64,000 bases of DNA from Halomonas salinarum (GCF_012062845.1 NZ_WWNB01000018.1:1-64000), one strand, 5' to 3'; counted from the first letter of the stretch, positions 17,749 to 27,562 are shown. The notes: generated by a model from the letters alone, not told the origin. Made by a program: numbers and translations.

Positions 17749-17936
17749 TTCTTGAGTTTTTACAGCTGCCTGCGTCTTGCGGGCAGTGCCTTGTATTTCG
17801 CCCTCGTCATGTGGTGATCGCCAGAGCCGCCCAGTGGTGGCTGGCCCTGGCCGTTCGGGCGTGGCCGCAGCGCTTTGCTCACCAGAACCCTCTGTTTCAG
17901 CCTGCCATCCATAGTGAGGCTGCAGGCTGAACATCA

Positions 17937-17968
17937 CGCCCGTCCCGGTCTGCCGGGCGGGCGTTTTT
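17937..17968 (+). terminator. rho-independent terminator
   Basis: A GC-rich stem (CGCCCGtCCCGG with CCGGGcGGGCG) around a TCTG loop is followed by TTTTT at 17964-17968. It is about 190 bp beyond the PEBP-like gene and faces the convergent LysR gene. Confidence 0.7.
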
Positions 17969-18036
17969 GTTGTGGTGTCCTGCTGGTGTCTGGGCGGTGT
18001 CGGCTCAGTGTGCGATAAGCCGAGTCGCTGGCTGGT

Positions 18037-18978
18037 TTACAGCGTGCGCTGTTGTGCGGCCAGCGTGTCTCCTGTCACCACGTCTACCTCATCAATATGC
18101 TCGCTTAAGAAATCCAGCAGCGCCCGCACCGAGGGCAGCAGTCCGCGCCGCGAGGGAAAAACCGCATGCAGGATACCGCCGCGGGGCGCCCATCCGGGTA
18201 GCACATCGATCAGCCGGCCGGCCTGCAGGTCTCGGCCTCCCACCAGCAGGCCCAGCTTGACCACGCCCAGCCCCGCCAGGGCGGCCTCATGCAGGGTCTC
18301 CGCGCTGTCTGTCACCAGGCGTGGCTGGTGATGGATCTGGGCGCTCATTCCCTCCGGGCCGGCCAGGTCCCAGAAATGCTGCTTGTCGTATTGCGTGAAA
18401 TCCAGGCTTGGCCATTCGGCGAGATCGGCAGGTGTTTTGGGCATGGGACGATCCCCGAACAGGGCGGGAGCGGCCATCAGTCGCTGCGGGCTGTGCGACA
18501 GCACCTTCATGGTCAGCTCGCTGTCTTCAAGCGGCGGAAAGCGGATGCGGATCGCCATGTCGAGGCCTTCCCTCACCACGTCAACCCGTCGGCTGGTGGC
18601 CTCGACATGGACGTTGACCTCGGGATAACGAGTCATGAAGCGTGCCAGCAAGGGGGTGATCAGGTAGTGAAGCACGCTGGGGGAGCAGCTCAGTCTCACC
18701 GTGCCGCGGGGCTCGGCGCGGTTGTGTTCGATCAGCTCCTCGGCCGCCTCTGCCTCCACCAGCATCGCTACGCAGTGCCGGTAGTAGGCCCGGCCGACCT
18801 CGGTCATCGAGACATGCCTGGTCGAGCGGTTGAGCAGCCGGGTCGCCAGGCAGTCCTCTAGCTGAACGATACGTCGGCTCAGTTTCGACTTGGGGATGCC
18901 CAGGGCTCGGCCGGCCGGAGCGAAGCCGCCATGGTCCACCACCTGGACGAAGTAGTAGAGGTCATTGAGATCCCGCAT
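18037..18978 (-). CDS. LysR-family transcriptional regulator
   Basis: A 313-residue regulator with an N-terminal winged helix (MRDLNDLYYFVQVVDHGGFA, LGIPKSKLSRRIVQLED) and a C-terminal substrate-binding domain (GTVRLSCSPSVLHYLITPLL onward). The DLNDLYYFVxVVxxGGFxxAGR form is typical of the LysR subgroup that sits beside pirin and isochorismatase-fold genes. It is divergent from the first pirin gene with 118 bp between the starts, so it probably controls the pirin-hydrolase-pirin run. Confidence 0.9.
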   Translation of the reverse strand: MRDLNDLYYFVQVVDHGGFAPAGRALGIPKSKLSRRIVQLEDCLATRLLNRSTRHVSMTEVGRAYYRHCVAMLVEAEAAEELIEHNRAEPRGTVRLSCSPSVLHYLITPLLARFMTRYPEVNVHVEATSRRVDVVREGLDMAIRIRFPPLEDSELTMKVLSHSPQRLMAAPALFGDRPMPKTPADLAEWPSLDFTQYDKQHFWDLAGPEGMSAQIHHQPRLVTDSAETLHEAALAGLGVVKLGLLVGGRDLQAGRLIDVLPGWAPRGGILHAVFPSRRGLLPSVRALLDFLSEHIDEVDVVTGDTLAAQQRTL

Positions 18979-19096
18979 CAGCTGTCCTATTTATGGAACG
19001 GTCTGTGCAAATTCTAGCATCTACTGCTGGCGGCGTTCCTCTCCTAGGCTTGTTGTATAGGGGCAAAGGTGCCCTACCTGCCAACAGGAGCCTGAT

Positions 19097-19966
19097 ATGA
19101 AGAAGATCCAGGGGATTTACGGCGCACCGCATGGCCATTGGGTCGGCGACGGTTTTCCCGTGCGCTCCCTGTTCAGCTATGACCGCATGGGGGCCGAGCA
19201 CATCAGCCCCTTCCTGCTGCTCGACCATGCCGGTCCCCATACCTTCAAGCCGGCCGAACGGCCTCGAGGTGTAGGGCAGCATCCCCACCGGGGCTTCGAG
19301 ACGGTGACGCTGGTCTATGCAGGGGAGCTTGAGCACCGCGACTCCTCTGGCAGCGGCGGCAAGATCGGTGAGGGAGACGTGCAGTGGATGACGGCCGGGG
19401 CCGGCATCGTCCATGAGGAGTTCCACTCACGGGCTTTCACCGAGCGGGGCGGCAGCCTTGAAATGGTGCAGCTGTGGGTCAACCTGCCAGCTCGTGACAA
19501 GGACGTGCCGGCGGCCTACCAGACGCTGCTCGATGCCGAGATTCCCCGCGTGCCGCTGGACGACGAAGCCGGCCAGGTGCGCGTGGTAGCCGGGAGCTAT
19601 CTTGGACAGGAGGGCCCGGCACGAACCTTCACGCCGATCAATATGTGGGACATTCACCTGAGGGCGGGTCGAGATGCTGTGCTGTCCGTTCCGGAGGGTC
19701 ATACCACCTTAATGGTGGTGCTGGAGGGCACTGTCCAGGTCAATGGCGAGACCATCGTGCGTGACGAGTCCGTGGTGAGCTTCGAGCATCGCGGCGAAGA
19801 AGTGCGTCTCGAGGCCAACAATGAGGCCAAGCTGCTGCTGCTCACCGGCGAGCCCATCGATGAGCCGGTGATAGGCCAAGGGCCCTTCGTGATGAACAGC
19901 GTGGAGGAGATCCACCAAGCGTTTGCCGACTTTCAGGGCGGGAAGTACGGCGCCCTTCACGACTAG
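19097..19966 (+). CDS. pirin-family protein (first copy)
   Basis: A 289-residue bicupin. The metal site pattern of pirins is complete: HPHRGFETVTLVYAGELEHRD, and MTAGAGIVHEEF, giving three His and one Glu. Bacterial pirins include quercetin dioxygenases and regulators of pyruvate metabolism; the activity here is unknown. A ribosome site (AGGAG) precedes the ATG. It is the first gene after the divergent LysR regulator and is followed by a YcaC-like hydrolase and a second pirin. Confidence 0.9.
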   Translation: MKKIQGIYGAPHGHWVGDGFPVRSLFSYDRMGAEHISPFLLLDHAGPHTFKPAERPRGVGQHPHRGFETVTLVYAGELEHRDSSGSGGKIGEGDVQWMTAGAGIVHEEFHSRAFTERGGSLEMVQLWVNLPARDKDVPAAYQTLLDAEIPRVPLDDEAGQVRVVAGSYLGQEGPARTFTPINMWDIHLRAGRDAVLSVPEGHTTLMVVLEGTVQVNGETIVRDESVVSFEHRGEEVRLEANNEAKLLLLTGEPIDEPVIGQGPFVMNSVEEIHQAFADFQGGKYGALHD

Positions 19967-20041
19967 CGGGAGCACCCGCTGGCGTGCACGCCCGACAGCT
20001 TGGCTGCCGGGTCTTTTCAACCTGACGAAAGGAGTACCACC

Positions 20042-20665
20042 ATGTCCTTTACTTACAACCGCTTGGACAAGGATGACGTGGCCCTGCTGATGGTCGACCA
20101 CCAGGCCGGCCTTCTGTCGCTGGTGCGTGACTTTAGCCCCGATGACTTCAAGAACAACGTGCTGGCGCTGGCGGATATCGCCAAGTTCTTCGATATCCCT
20201 ACCATCCTCACCACCAGCTTCGAGACCGGCCCCAATGGGCCGATGGTGCCTGAGCTCAAGGAAACCTTCCCCGATGCGCCCTATGTCGCGCGACCGGGAC
20301 AGATCAATGCCTGGGACAACGAAGAGTTCGTCGCCGCCATCAAGGCCACCGGCAAGAAGCAGCTGCTGATCGCCGGCGTGGTCACCGAGGTCTGCGTGGC
20401 CTTTCCGGCACTCTCTGCCCTGGAAGAGGGCTATGAGGTCTTCGTGGTCACCGATGCTTCGGGCACCTTCAATCAGACCACCCGGGACGCCGCCTGGGAT
20501 CGCATGTCTCAGGCCGGCGCCCAGTTGATGACCTGGTTCGGTGCTGGCTGCGAACTGCATCGTGATTGGCGCAATGACATCGAGGGCTTCGGCGGCTTGC
20601 TGGCCGGCCATCTGCCTGCTTACGCTAATCTGATGCAGAGCTACACTCAGCAGAGCCAAGGGTGA
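20042..20665 (+). CDS. isochorismatase-fold hydrolase, YcaC type
   Basis: A 207-residue cysteine hydrolase. D19 (LLMVDHQAG) and nucleophile C118 (GVVTEVCVAFPALSALEEGY) are in place, with the cis-peptide VVTE motif. The sequence resembles YcaC, a hydrolase of unknown substrate, rather than isochorismatase itself. AAAGGAG precedes the ATG at 20042. It lies between two pirin genes in what looks like one LysR-controlled unit. Confidence 0.9.
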   Translation: MSFTYNRLDKDDVALLMVDHQAGLLSLVRDFSPDDFKNNVLALADIAKFFDIPTILTTSFETGPNGPMVPELKETFPDAPYVARPGQINAWDNEEFVAAIKATGKKQLLIAGVVTEVCVAFPALSALEEGYEVFVVTDASGTFNQTTRDAAWDRMSQAGAQLMTWFGAGCELHRDWRNDIEGFGGLLAGHLPAYANLMQSYTQQSQG

Positions 20666-20766
20666 TCGCAACGGGCTCGGCCCCTCGGCCCCGGGAGCCT
20701 TCATTGCCCTATCTATTAACGCCCCGCGGGGTCGAGCCCAATCCATAATATTCAGAGGATATCGCC

Positions 20767-21708
20767 ATGAGCACGCTCGTTGAAGATCGCGACCTGGCCT
20801 CGTCCCGCGACTGTCCGGTCGTCGAGGGCAAGCATCTGGTCCAGCGCGTCGTGCCCCGAACCGCCGATGTTGGGGGAATTCCCGTCAACCGTGTGCTGCC
20901 TTCGCGGCAGCGCCGCCTGGTGGGGGCCTGGTGCTTCCTCGACCATGCCGGGCCGGCCGTCTTCAAGGGCGACTCCCAAGGCCTGCGCGTCGGTCCCCAC
21001 CCGCATATCGGCCTGCAGACCTTCACCTGGATGATCGAAGGCGAGGTGCTGCACCGTGACAGCCTGGGCAACGAGCAGGTGATCCGCCCCAGTCAGGTCA
21101 ACCTGATGACCGCTGGGCGTGGCATCAGCCACACCGAGGAGTCGGTCTCCGGCGAGACGCATCTGCATGCCGCCCAGTTGTGGATCGCCCTGCCGGAGGT
21201 CGACCGCCGCACCGATCCGCGCTTCGATCATTATCCCGACTTGCCGTCCTGGGAAGAGCAGGGCGTCGCCTTCACCCTGCTGACCGGCGAGTTCGCCGGC
21301 CGGCGAGCGCCGACTCTGGCCTTCTCGCCGCTGGTGGGCTTGGACCTCGTCAGCCGAGAGGCCAGCACCCTGCGGCTTTCGCTGCAGGCAGACTTCGAGT
21401 ACGGCGTGTTGCCTCTCGAAGGGGAACTTCACATCGAGGGCGATACCTTCCCACCCAACGAGCTGGCCTACCTGGGGCGCGGGCGCGAGGCCGTCACCCT
21501 GTCCCTCCCGGCGGGTGGCCGGGCCATCCTGGTCGGCGGCGAGCCGCTGGACGAGGAGATCCTCATCTGGTGGAACTTCGTCGGCCACAGCAAGGCCGAG
21601 ATCGCCGAGGCGCAGCGGGACTGGGAAGCCGGCAGCGAGCGCTTCGGCAGCATTCCCGATTACGACGGCGAGCCCCTGACACCGCCGCCGTTGCCCTGGC
21701 AGGCATAG
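20767..21708 (+). CDS. pirin-family protein (second copy)
   Basis: A 313-residue pirin paralogue, clearly distinct from the copy at 19097. Metal-site segments: GPHPHIGLQTFTWMIEGEVL then HRD, and NLMTAGRGISHTEES, with the C-terminal cupin ending in a Pro-rich tail. AGAGGAT stands before the ATG. It differs from the first copy at many positions, so it is an old duplication or separate acquisition rather than a recent tandem repeat. Confidence 0.9.
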   Translation: MSTLVEDRDLASSRDCPVVEGKHLVQRVVPRTADVGGIPVNRVLPSRQRRLVGAWCFLDHAGPAVFKGDSQGLRVGPHPHIGLQTFTWMIEGEVLHRDSLGNEQVIRPSQVNLMTAGRGISHTEESVSGETHLHAAQLWIALPEVDRRTDPRFDHYPDLPSWEEQGVAFTLLTGEFAGRRAPTLAFSPLVGLDLVSREASTLRLSLQADFEYGVLPLEGELHIEGDTFPPNELAYLGRGREAVTLSLPAGGRAILVGGEPLDEEILIWWNFVGHSKAEIAEAQRDWEAGSERFGSIPDYDGEPLTPPPLPWQA

Positions 21709-21891
21709 CGAACGCGCAAGGGTCCCTCACCGCGAAGGACAGCGCATGATCGCGCTTCACTCCGCACCGCCATCGTCGGGCGGCGAGGGCAAGGGCGACC
21801 TGTTCTTGAGTGAGACCCGGCGAGCATGTCAGTGGCCGATTGTTAGATAAATGCTGTTACACCTTACCCAGAGAGTTACCCAGAGAGCGCC

Positions 21892-22260
21892 ATGACCGAA
21901 CCGCCGTTCCTCAAGGTCTACTACGATGCCGTCTGCCCCATCTGTCGCCGCGAACGGAAGCGCTACGAGCGGCTGGCCGGCGGTGCGACGTCGGTGGAAT
22001 GGGTCGATGTCACCAGCAACGCGGACAGGCTGCGCGAGCGGGGTATCGACCCGCAGGCGGCGCTGCTCTCGCTGCACGTGGAGGATCCCCAGGGCGGGCT
22101 CCACGACGGTATCGTTGCCTATATCCTGCTGATGCAGCGCGTGCCGCTGCTCAAACCCCTGGCTTGGTTGCTCGGCCTGCCCGGGCTCAAGGGCGTGCTG
22201 GCCTGGGGCTACCGCCATTGGGTCAGGCGGCGCCTGGCCCGGGAGGGGCGCGAGATATAG
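21892..22260 (+). CDS. DCC-family (DUF393) thiol-disulfide-type protein
   Basis: A 122-residue protein with the YYDAVCPICRRE motif of the DCC family (C15 and C18) and the later GLHDGIVAYILLMQRVP and Trp-rich C-terminus typical of DUF393. The CxxC suggests a redox role, unproven in the family. AGAG stands before the ATG. Confidence 0.85.
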   Translation: MTEPPFLKVYYDAVCPICRRERKRYERLAGGATSVEWVDVTSNADRLRERGIDPQAALLSLHVEDPQGGLHDGIVAYILLMQRVPLLKPLAWLLGLPGLKGVLAWGYRHWVRRRLAREGREI

Positions 22261-22262
22261 TC

Positions 22263-22332
22263 AGATATTGCCTATCGATGCAGACCGCTATCGGGGACAT
22301 CGAGATCAAAGTGCCCCGGGTCCGAGACTGCA
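22263..22332 (+). pseudogene. IS256/Mutator-type transposase scrap
   Basis: Directly after the DCC gene the plus strand reads LSMQTAIGDIEIKVPRVRD. This is the conserved N-terminal segment of Mutator-type transposases (xxxQTAIGDVxVKVPRVRDR). Only about 20 residues remain before the sequence becomes unrelated. Confidence 0.55.
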
Positions 22333-22347
22333 GGCCCCTCCCTCCCA

Positions 22348-24126
22348 TCACCAGGCCAGCCCTTCGGTTTGCCCCCGGAGATCCAGTCGCATGGCGTTGG
22401 AAGCGGGCCTACGGGGCAGACCGGGCATCCGCATGACATTGCCGCAGATCACGACGACGAAGCCGGCGCCGGCAGCCAGCTCGGCCTCCCGGATCGGCAA
22501 GACATGGCCCGTGGCGAGGCCGGTCAGGCTAGGGTCGGCACCAAAGCTGTATTGGGTCTTGGCGATACACACCGGTAGATGGCCATAGCCAAGCGCCTCG
22601 AAATCGTCCAGCTGCCTGCGTGCCTTGGCCTCCAGGCTGATATCCAGGGCCCCGTACAGTTGAGTCGCGACGGCCCTGACCTTGTCTTCCAGGCGGTCAT
22701 CATCGGCGTAACTCAGAGACAATTCCGCTGGGGCTTGATTGAACATGGCGACTACCTTCTCCGCCAGCGCTTGACTGCCCGCCGAGCCATCACGCCAATG
22801 GCTGCTGACGGCCATGTCGACCCCCAGGTGCTCACAGACGTCCCGCAGGACACGGTGCTCCTCGTCCGAATCCTGGTCGAAATGATTGACCGCGACCATC
22901 AAGGGCACCCCGAAGCTACGCATATTGTTGACGTGCCGACACAGGTTCTCCGCACCGCGATAGACGGCATCGGGATCCGGCTGGGTCAGCTTGTCCTGCT
23001 GGACACCGCCATGCATCTTCAGGGCCCGTATCGTCACCACCATGACCACCGCATCCGGCTTGAGGCCGGTCTGACGACATTTGATATTGAAGAACTTCTC
23101 GGCCCCCAGGTCGGCACCGAAGCCGGCCTCTGTCACCACGATATCGGCCAGGGACAAGGCGGTCTTCGTCGCCATCAGCGAGTTGCAGCCGTGGGCGATG
23201 TTGGCGAAGGGCCCCCCGTGAATGAAGGCCGGGTTATGTTCCAGCGTCTGTACCAGGTTGGGGGCCAGGGCCTGTTTCAGCAGGACCGCCATGGCCCCGT
23301 CGGCCTTCAGGTCCCGAGCCCGCACCGGGCTGCCGTCCCGGCGGCGGGCCACGATGATCTCCCCCAGCCGCCGCTGCAGGTCCGTAAGGTCTGCCGACAG
23401 ACAGAGAATCGCCATGATCTCCGAGGCGGCGGTGATATCGAAGCCTTCCTCCCGCGGCATGCCTTGCCCCGACCCACTCAAGCCGATGGTCAGGTGCCGC
23501 AGGGCGCGGTCACCCATGTCCATGGCCCGTTTCCAGGTCACATGGCGCGGGTCGATTTCCAGCTCGTTGTCCCAATGCAGATGGTTATCCAGTAGCGCGG
23601 ACAGCAGATTATGGGCGCTGGTGATGGCGTGGAAGTCACCGGTGAAGTGCAGGTTGATGTCTTCCATGGGAATCACCTGCGCTCGACCGCCGCCCGCGGC
23701 GCCTCCTTTCATGCCGAAACAGGGCCCTAGGGAGGGTTCACGCAAACAGATCGCGGTCTTGTGGCCGATCCGGTTCAAGCCGTCGCCCAGCCCCACGCTG
23801 GTGGTCGTCTTGCCCTCGCCGGCGGGCGTGGGGGTGATGGCGGTCACCAGGACCAGCTTCCCCTGGGGGCGCCCGACCAGGGCGTCGGTGAAGTCGTGAG
23901 GCAACTTGGCCTTGTCGTGCCCATAAGGCAGCAGGTGTTCCGGCTCGATGCCCAGCCGAGCGGCCACCTCGGTAATCGGCGAGGGCGTGATCGCACGCGC
24001 AATGTCGATATCCGGTGCGCCGGGTGGTGGCAACTTGGCCTCCCGCAGTGGGTCTTGTTGGGGCGCCAACCGCAGTCCTTCACCCCTCAAGGGCTCATCG
24101 TCACGCAACGGGATATAGTCGGTCAT
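22348..24126 (-). CDS. fhs: formate-tetrahydrofolate ligase
   Basis: A 592-residue enzyme interconverting formate + ATP + THF and 10-formyl-THF. The ATP-binding loop [40 protein letters not shown] and [20 protein letters not shown] are diagnostic, and the length is close to the family norm of about 555-590. It ends a minus-strand run with the MTHFR-like and GcvT/DmdA-like genes. In this setting it most likely runs towards formate and ATP, disposing of methyl-derived carbon. The start gives [17 protein letters not shown]; the N-terminus is slightly long. Confidence 0.93.
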   Translation of the reverse strand: MTDYIPLRDDEPLRGEGLRLAPQQDPLREAKLPPPGAPDIDIARAITPSPITEVAARLGIEPEHLLPYGHDKAKLPHDFTDALVGRPQGKLVLVTAITPTPAGEGKTTTSVGLGDGLNRIGHKTAICLREPSLGPCFGMKGGAAGGGRAQVIPMEDINLHFTGDFHAITSAHNLLSALLDNHLHWDNELEIDPRHVTWKRAMDMGDRALRHLTIGLSGSGQGMPREEGFDITAASEIMAILCLSADLTDLQRRLGEIIVARRRDGSPVRARDLKADGAMAVLLKQALAPNLVQTLEHNPAFIHGGPFANIAHGCNSLMATKTALSLADIVVTEAGFGADLGAEKFFNIKCRQTGLKPDAVVMVVTIRALKMHGGVQQDKLTQPDPDAVYRGAENLCRHVNNMRSFGVPLMVAVNHFDQDSDEEHRVLRDVCEHLGVDMAVSSHWRDGSAGSQALAEKVVAMFNQAPAELSLSYADDDRLEDKVRAVATQLYGALDISLEAKARRQLDDFEALGYGHLPVCIAKTQYSFGADPSLTGLATGHVLPIREAELAAGAGFVVVICGNVMRMPGLPRRPASNAMRLDLRGQTEGLAW

Positions 24127-24196
24127 TTCGCGCCCTCGCTATTAACCACCACCGCCTCAATGATCCACCAACGGTTCCATTGGCCCCTTTGGTTCA

Positions 24197-25228
24197 CTAG
24201 ACCTTTCCCTCTCCCCCTTGATGCACCGTCAGCCGCTGCGCCTCGACGGAGAATCGTCCCGCTTGCAGGGCCCGGAACCAGGCCGCCGTTTGGAGAGTGC
24301 CGCCGAACGGGTAGACGTGCACCCCCAGCCAGGGCCCGGAATGGCGCGCCAGGGCCAGCAGTTGGGCGACCGGTGGCTGGGGGCGCGTCATTTTCCATAG
24401 CTTGCCTGGCTGGTTGTGTAACGCCGCAATGGAAGCGCCGACTCCACAGGAGACGGCATACTTCAGGAGCGTGGCCAGCGATGCCGGCCCCGGCAGGCCG
24501 ACCCGCACCGGGACGCGAATCCCCTGGCGCTGGAGACGGGCCGACCAGTCGATCAGCGGCTGGGCATCGAAGGTAAACTGGGTGACCATCCAGAGGTCGG
24601 TGCCGGTCGCCTCGGCGTACGCCACCTTGCTGGCAAGGGCCTGGTCCAAGGCCTCGCGATCGGCATGGGAGTGGCCCTCCGGGTGCCCGGCGATGCCCAG
24701 GCGGGTCAGGCCATGGGCCGCGGGGGGGCAATCGTCCAACAACATCAAGGTGTCCCGATAGGGCCCCGCGACCGTCGTGGTGCCGCCGGCGATCAACAGT
24801 GCCGCCTCCACACCGGCTGCGGCCAGCCGGCCATACCAGCGTTCCAGGGTGGCGCGGTCGGGCACGCTGCGGGCCACGATATGCGGGACCGGTACCATGC
24901 CCTCCGCCCGCAACCGTTCGGCCGTCGCGATCACCGGCTCATAGGGGTGCTCCGGCAAGTGCGTCACGTAGACCTGGGTCCCCGGCCTCAGCAGCTCAGA
25001 GAAATCTGCGATCTGCGCCGCGCCCTTCGGTGTCACCTCGAGGGACCAGTCGGCACACAGGCGTTGCACCAAGCGCGCGAGGTCGCACGCAGGCACCTCT
25101 CCGCCGATGGCCTCACTGTCGCTTGTCGCCCCGGCGATGTCGCTCCCGGTGCTCTCTCGAGCGGGAGCGTCATCGGCCGCCGCCGGGGAGGCTTTGCCGG
25201 AACACGGCGGGATATCATGCTGGGTCAT
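24197..25228 (-). CDS. methylenetetrahydrofolate-reductase-like protein
   Basis: A 343-residue TIM-barrel protein with MTHFR-type segments: SLEVTPKGA near the start (the conserved Glu region), VYVTHLP, VPHIVARSV, ALLIAGG, LGIAGHPEGH and WMVTQFTFDAQPLIDW. It lacks the usual N-terminus and has an Ala/Asp-rich leader of about 45 residues. In this cluster it would oxidise 5-methyl-THF to methylene-THF. GGGGAGGG precedes the ATG at 25228; an ATG 54 bp upstream is less well placed. Confidence 0.8.
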   Translation of the reverse strand: MTQHDIPPCSGKASPAAADDAPARESTGSDIAGATSDSEAIGGEVPACDLARLVQRLCADWSLEVTPKGAAQIADFSELLRPGTQVYVTHLPEHPYEPVIATAERLRAEGMVPVPHIVARSVPDRATLERWYGRLAAAGVEAALLIAGGTTTVAGPYRDTLMLLDDCPPAAHGLTRLGIAGHPEGHSHADREALDQALASKVAYAEATGTDLWMVTQFTFDAQPLIDWSARLQRQGIRVPVRVGLPGPASLATLLKYAVSCGVGASIAALHNQPGKLWKMTRPQPPVAQLLALARHSGPWLGVHVYPFGGTLQTAAWFRALQAGRFSVEAQRLTVHQGGEGKV

Positions 25229-25332
25229 GCGCTCACCCTCCCCGTTAGGCGGCCCCGTTAGGCGGCCGGTACCCCTGGGCACGTCTCTGTGGCGCAGACG
25301 TGCCCCGACGTCGCCATGGCTAGGACAGGCAC

Positions 25333-26691
25333 CTAGCTGGAGGCATCGTCTCCCCGCGCCAGGGCCCTCTCACGGGCATTGAGATTGACCGACTGCCGGA
25401 ACGGCATCGGGACGATCTCGGCATCGACGGGCACCCCGATCTGGTCGGCATACTGATCCGGTAGCCAGACCTTGAGCCGCGTGCCGACGGCCTGCATCTC
25501 GACCGGGACATAGCCCATGGCGATGTTGGTGCCCAGCTCGGGGGAGTACCAGGGCGAGGTCACATAGCCGACCGGAGCCCCCGCATCCTCGGCGGATATC
25601 AGCCAGAAGTCCGGTGCATAGTCGTCGATTGGTCGCCCGCCGAGCACCATCCCGACCAGGATGTTCTTGAAGGGATAGCGCCCCTGATCGAGCTCGGCCC
25701 GCACCTTTTCCAGGGCGGTGCGGCCAATGTAGTCGGACGCCTTCTGACGAGGGACCTGGTAGCCCAGGTTGCACTGGAAGGGCAGGACCTCCTGGTCGAC
25801 GTCCTGCCCCCAGGAGAGGATGCCGGCGGCAATCCGCCGGTGATGGGCGGGCGCGATGACTTTCAGGTTGTATTTTTCCCCGGCCGCCAAGACGGCATTC
25901 CACATCTCATCGGGGTAGAGGGTGGCGTTCTTGAGGTAGATCTCATAGCCCTTCTCGCCGGTAAAGCCGGTCTGGGAAATGATGACGTCCCGACCGGCGA
26001 CCTGGGCTTCCATCAGCCCGTAGTAAGGGATCTCACGTACCGACTCGCCGACGAGGTCCGCCATCAGGTCCTCTGACTTGGGTCCCTGGATCTGCACCGG
26101 TGCCACGTCGATCTCACCGATGCTGACGTTGAACCCCAGGCCGACATTGACGCCGCGCAGCCACAGCTCGAGATCGCTGTCGGAGAGGGAGAACCAGAAT
26201 TCATCTTCCGCGGGACGCAACAGCACCGGGTCGTTCAGCACCCCCCCGTCCTCGTTGCAAAGGACCACATACTTGCCGCGCATCGGCTGGATCTGCGAGG
26301 CATTGCGGGTGATGACGTAGTCGACGAACTTCTCCGCATCCGGCCCCTTGACCTGGATCTGGCGTTCGACCGCGACATTCCAGAGGGTGACATGATTGAT
26401 CAGGGCATCGTATTCCACCATGGCGCCGCCATCTTCCGGACGCACATAGCCGCGGGGGTGGTACATGCGGTTATAGACCGTCGCCCGCCAGCAACCGGCC
26501 TCACAGGATAGATGCCAATAGGGTGACTTGCGGACGCGGGTGGAGATCAGCATCTCCACCGGCGTGGGCCCCGACTGGCGGAGATTGATCGGCACCCGGC
26601 GGTCATGCTGATCGACGGTAAGGCATTGATCGGTGCGGAAGTCGGCAATGCCCGCCTGAGAGGTGAAGGTGTCGGTAGAAGTGGATGCCAT
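25333..26691 (-). CDS. GcvT-fold THF methyltransferase, DMSP-demethylase (DmdA)-like
   Basis: A 452-residue aminomethyltransferase-fold protein. The segments STRVRKSP, VYNRMYHPRGY, TLWNVAVERQIQVKGPDAEK, GGVLNDPVLLRPAEDEFWFS, LSDSDLELWLRG and VQIQGPKSEDLM follow the order and spacing I recall for DMSP demethylase more closely than glycine-cleavage T protein or LigM. It is about 80 residues longer than well-known DmdA proteins. The neighbouring MTHFR-like and formate-THF ligase genes fit a demethylation pathway passing methyl groups to THF. The methyl donor (DMSP, a betaine or a methoxy compound) cannot be fixed from sequence. Start at 26691 chosen for a GGGGGG ribosome site. Confidence 0.75.
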   Translation of the reverse strand: MASTSTDTFTSQAGIADFRTDQCLTVDQHDRRVPINLRQSGPTPVEMLISTRVRKSPYWHLSCEAGCWRATVYNRMYHPRGYVRPEDGGAMVEYDALINHVTLWNVAVERQIQVKGPDAEKFVDYVITRNASQIQPMRGKYVVLCNEDGGVLNDPVLLRPAEDEFWFSLSDSDLELWLRGVNVGLGFNVSIGEIDVAPVQIQGPKSEDLMADLVGESVREIPYYGLMEAQVAGRDVIISQTGFTGEKGYEIYLKNATLYPDEMWNAVLAAGEKYNLKVIAPAHHRRIAAGILSWGQDVDQEVLPFQCNLGYQVPRQKASDYIGRTALEKVRAELDQGRYPFKNILVGMVLGGRPIDDYAPDFWLISAEDAGAPVGYVTSPWYSPELGTNIAMGYVPVEMQAVGTRLKVWLPDQYADQIGVPVDAEIVPMPFRQSVNLNARERALARGDDASS

Positions 26692-27013
26692 GATTAAGCC
26701 CCCCATAATGCCTGAAGAATACAGGCTCGAATTCAGCGTGGAACGCGAATCGCACCCGCGACATCCTGATTACGACATCTGTGTATTCAGCAAAGACGCC
26801 TTGTTCTAAGGATGTGTGGAATCGCAATGAAAGGAAGGCGCCACGGTCCGCCGAGTCGCACCGTTACGTCTCCCTCGCCTTGGAGGATCCAGGGACACTG
26901 ACCGGGGGCGTGCAGTCGACAGGCCAGGGCCTAGGTCGCAGCATTGGGTAGCTGGCCTGACCCTTCTGGAAGTGCCATGAGCGCCGGCTCAGACCGCTTG
27001 AGCGCCAACTGGC
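26692..27013. other. intergenic region, promoter of the one-carbon cluster
   Basis: About 320 bases without a recognisable gene. The part next to 26700-26800 should carry the promoter of the minus-strand DmdA-like gene. No riboswitch or clear operator was seen. Confidence 0.35.
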
Positions 27014-27562
27014 CTACTTCCACTTGATGTTGCAGCCAACCGACGGCATCTGATCCGGACCTGGAGTCTCGCCCGAGAGCACTGCATCGGCGGCCGCTCG
27101 CAGGTCCTTGCCGGTTGCAGGCAGATCCTTGCTGGGGCGGCTGGCATCGAACTGGCCACGGTAGGCCAGCCGATGATGCTGGTCGAACAGGAAAAAGTCC
27201 GGTGTGCAGGAGGCGCCGAAGGCGCGGGCAGTCTTTTGGGTCTCGTCGACCAGGTAAGGGAAGGTATAATCGCGCCGGCGCGCCTCTTCGATCATCCGCT
27301 CGGGGCTGTCCTCGGGATAGGCCGTGAAGTCGTTGCTGTTGATAGCGACAATGGCCAGGCCATGGTCGCGGTATTCCTTGGCGAAGTCGGAGAATGCATA
27401 GGCGATGTGCTTCACAAAGGGGCAGTGATTGCAGATGAAGGCCACCAGCAATGGCGTTTCCAGATACTGCTCGCTGCTGAATGGTTGACCGTGGGCATCC
27501 TTGAGATGAAAAGCTGGCATGGGGCTGCCCACTGCGACCATTTTCGATGGAGTCAGTGACAT
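27014..27562 (-). CDS. thioredoxin-fold (AhpC/TSA-like) protein
   Basis: A 182-residue redoxin-like protein with a CNHCPFVKH motif (C44 and C47), then VAINSNDFTAYPEDSPERM and ASCTPDFFLFD with the cis-Pro. This is the thioredoxin-family group often annotated as peroxiredoxin-like or alkyl hydroperoxide reductase-like. No signal peptide, so probably cytosolic. GAGGGT precedes the ATG. Confidence 0.85.
   Translation of the reverse strand: MSLTPSKMVAVGSPMPAFHLKDAHGQPFSSEQYLETPLLVAFICNHCPFVKHIAYAFSDFAKEYRDHGLAIVAINSNDFTAYPEDSPERMIEEARRRDYTFPYLVDETQKTARAFGASCTPDFFLFDQHHRLAYRGQFDASRPSKDLPATGKDLRAAADAVLSGETPGPDQMPSVGCNIKWK

Noticed and set aside
22579..23595. Long open frame antisense to the formate-THF ligase gene
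   Set aside because: Shadow of a well-supported gene, with no recognisable motif or ribosome site.
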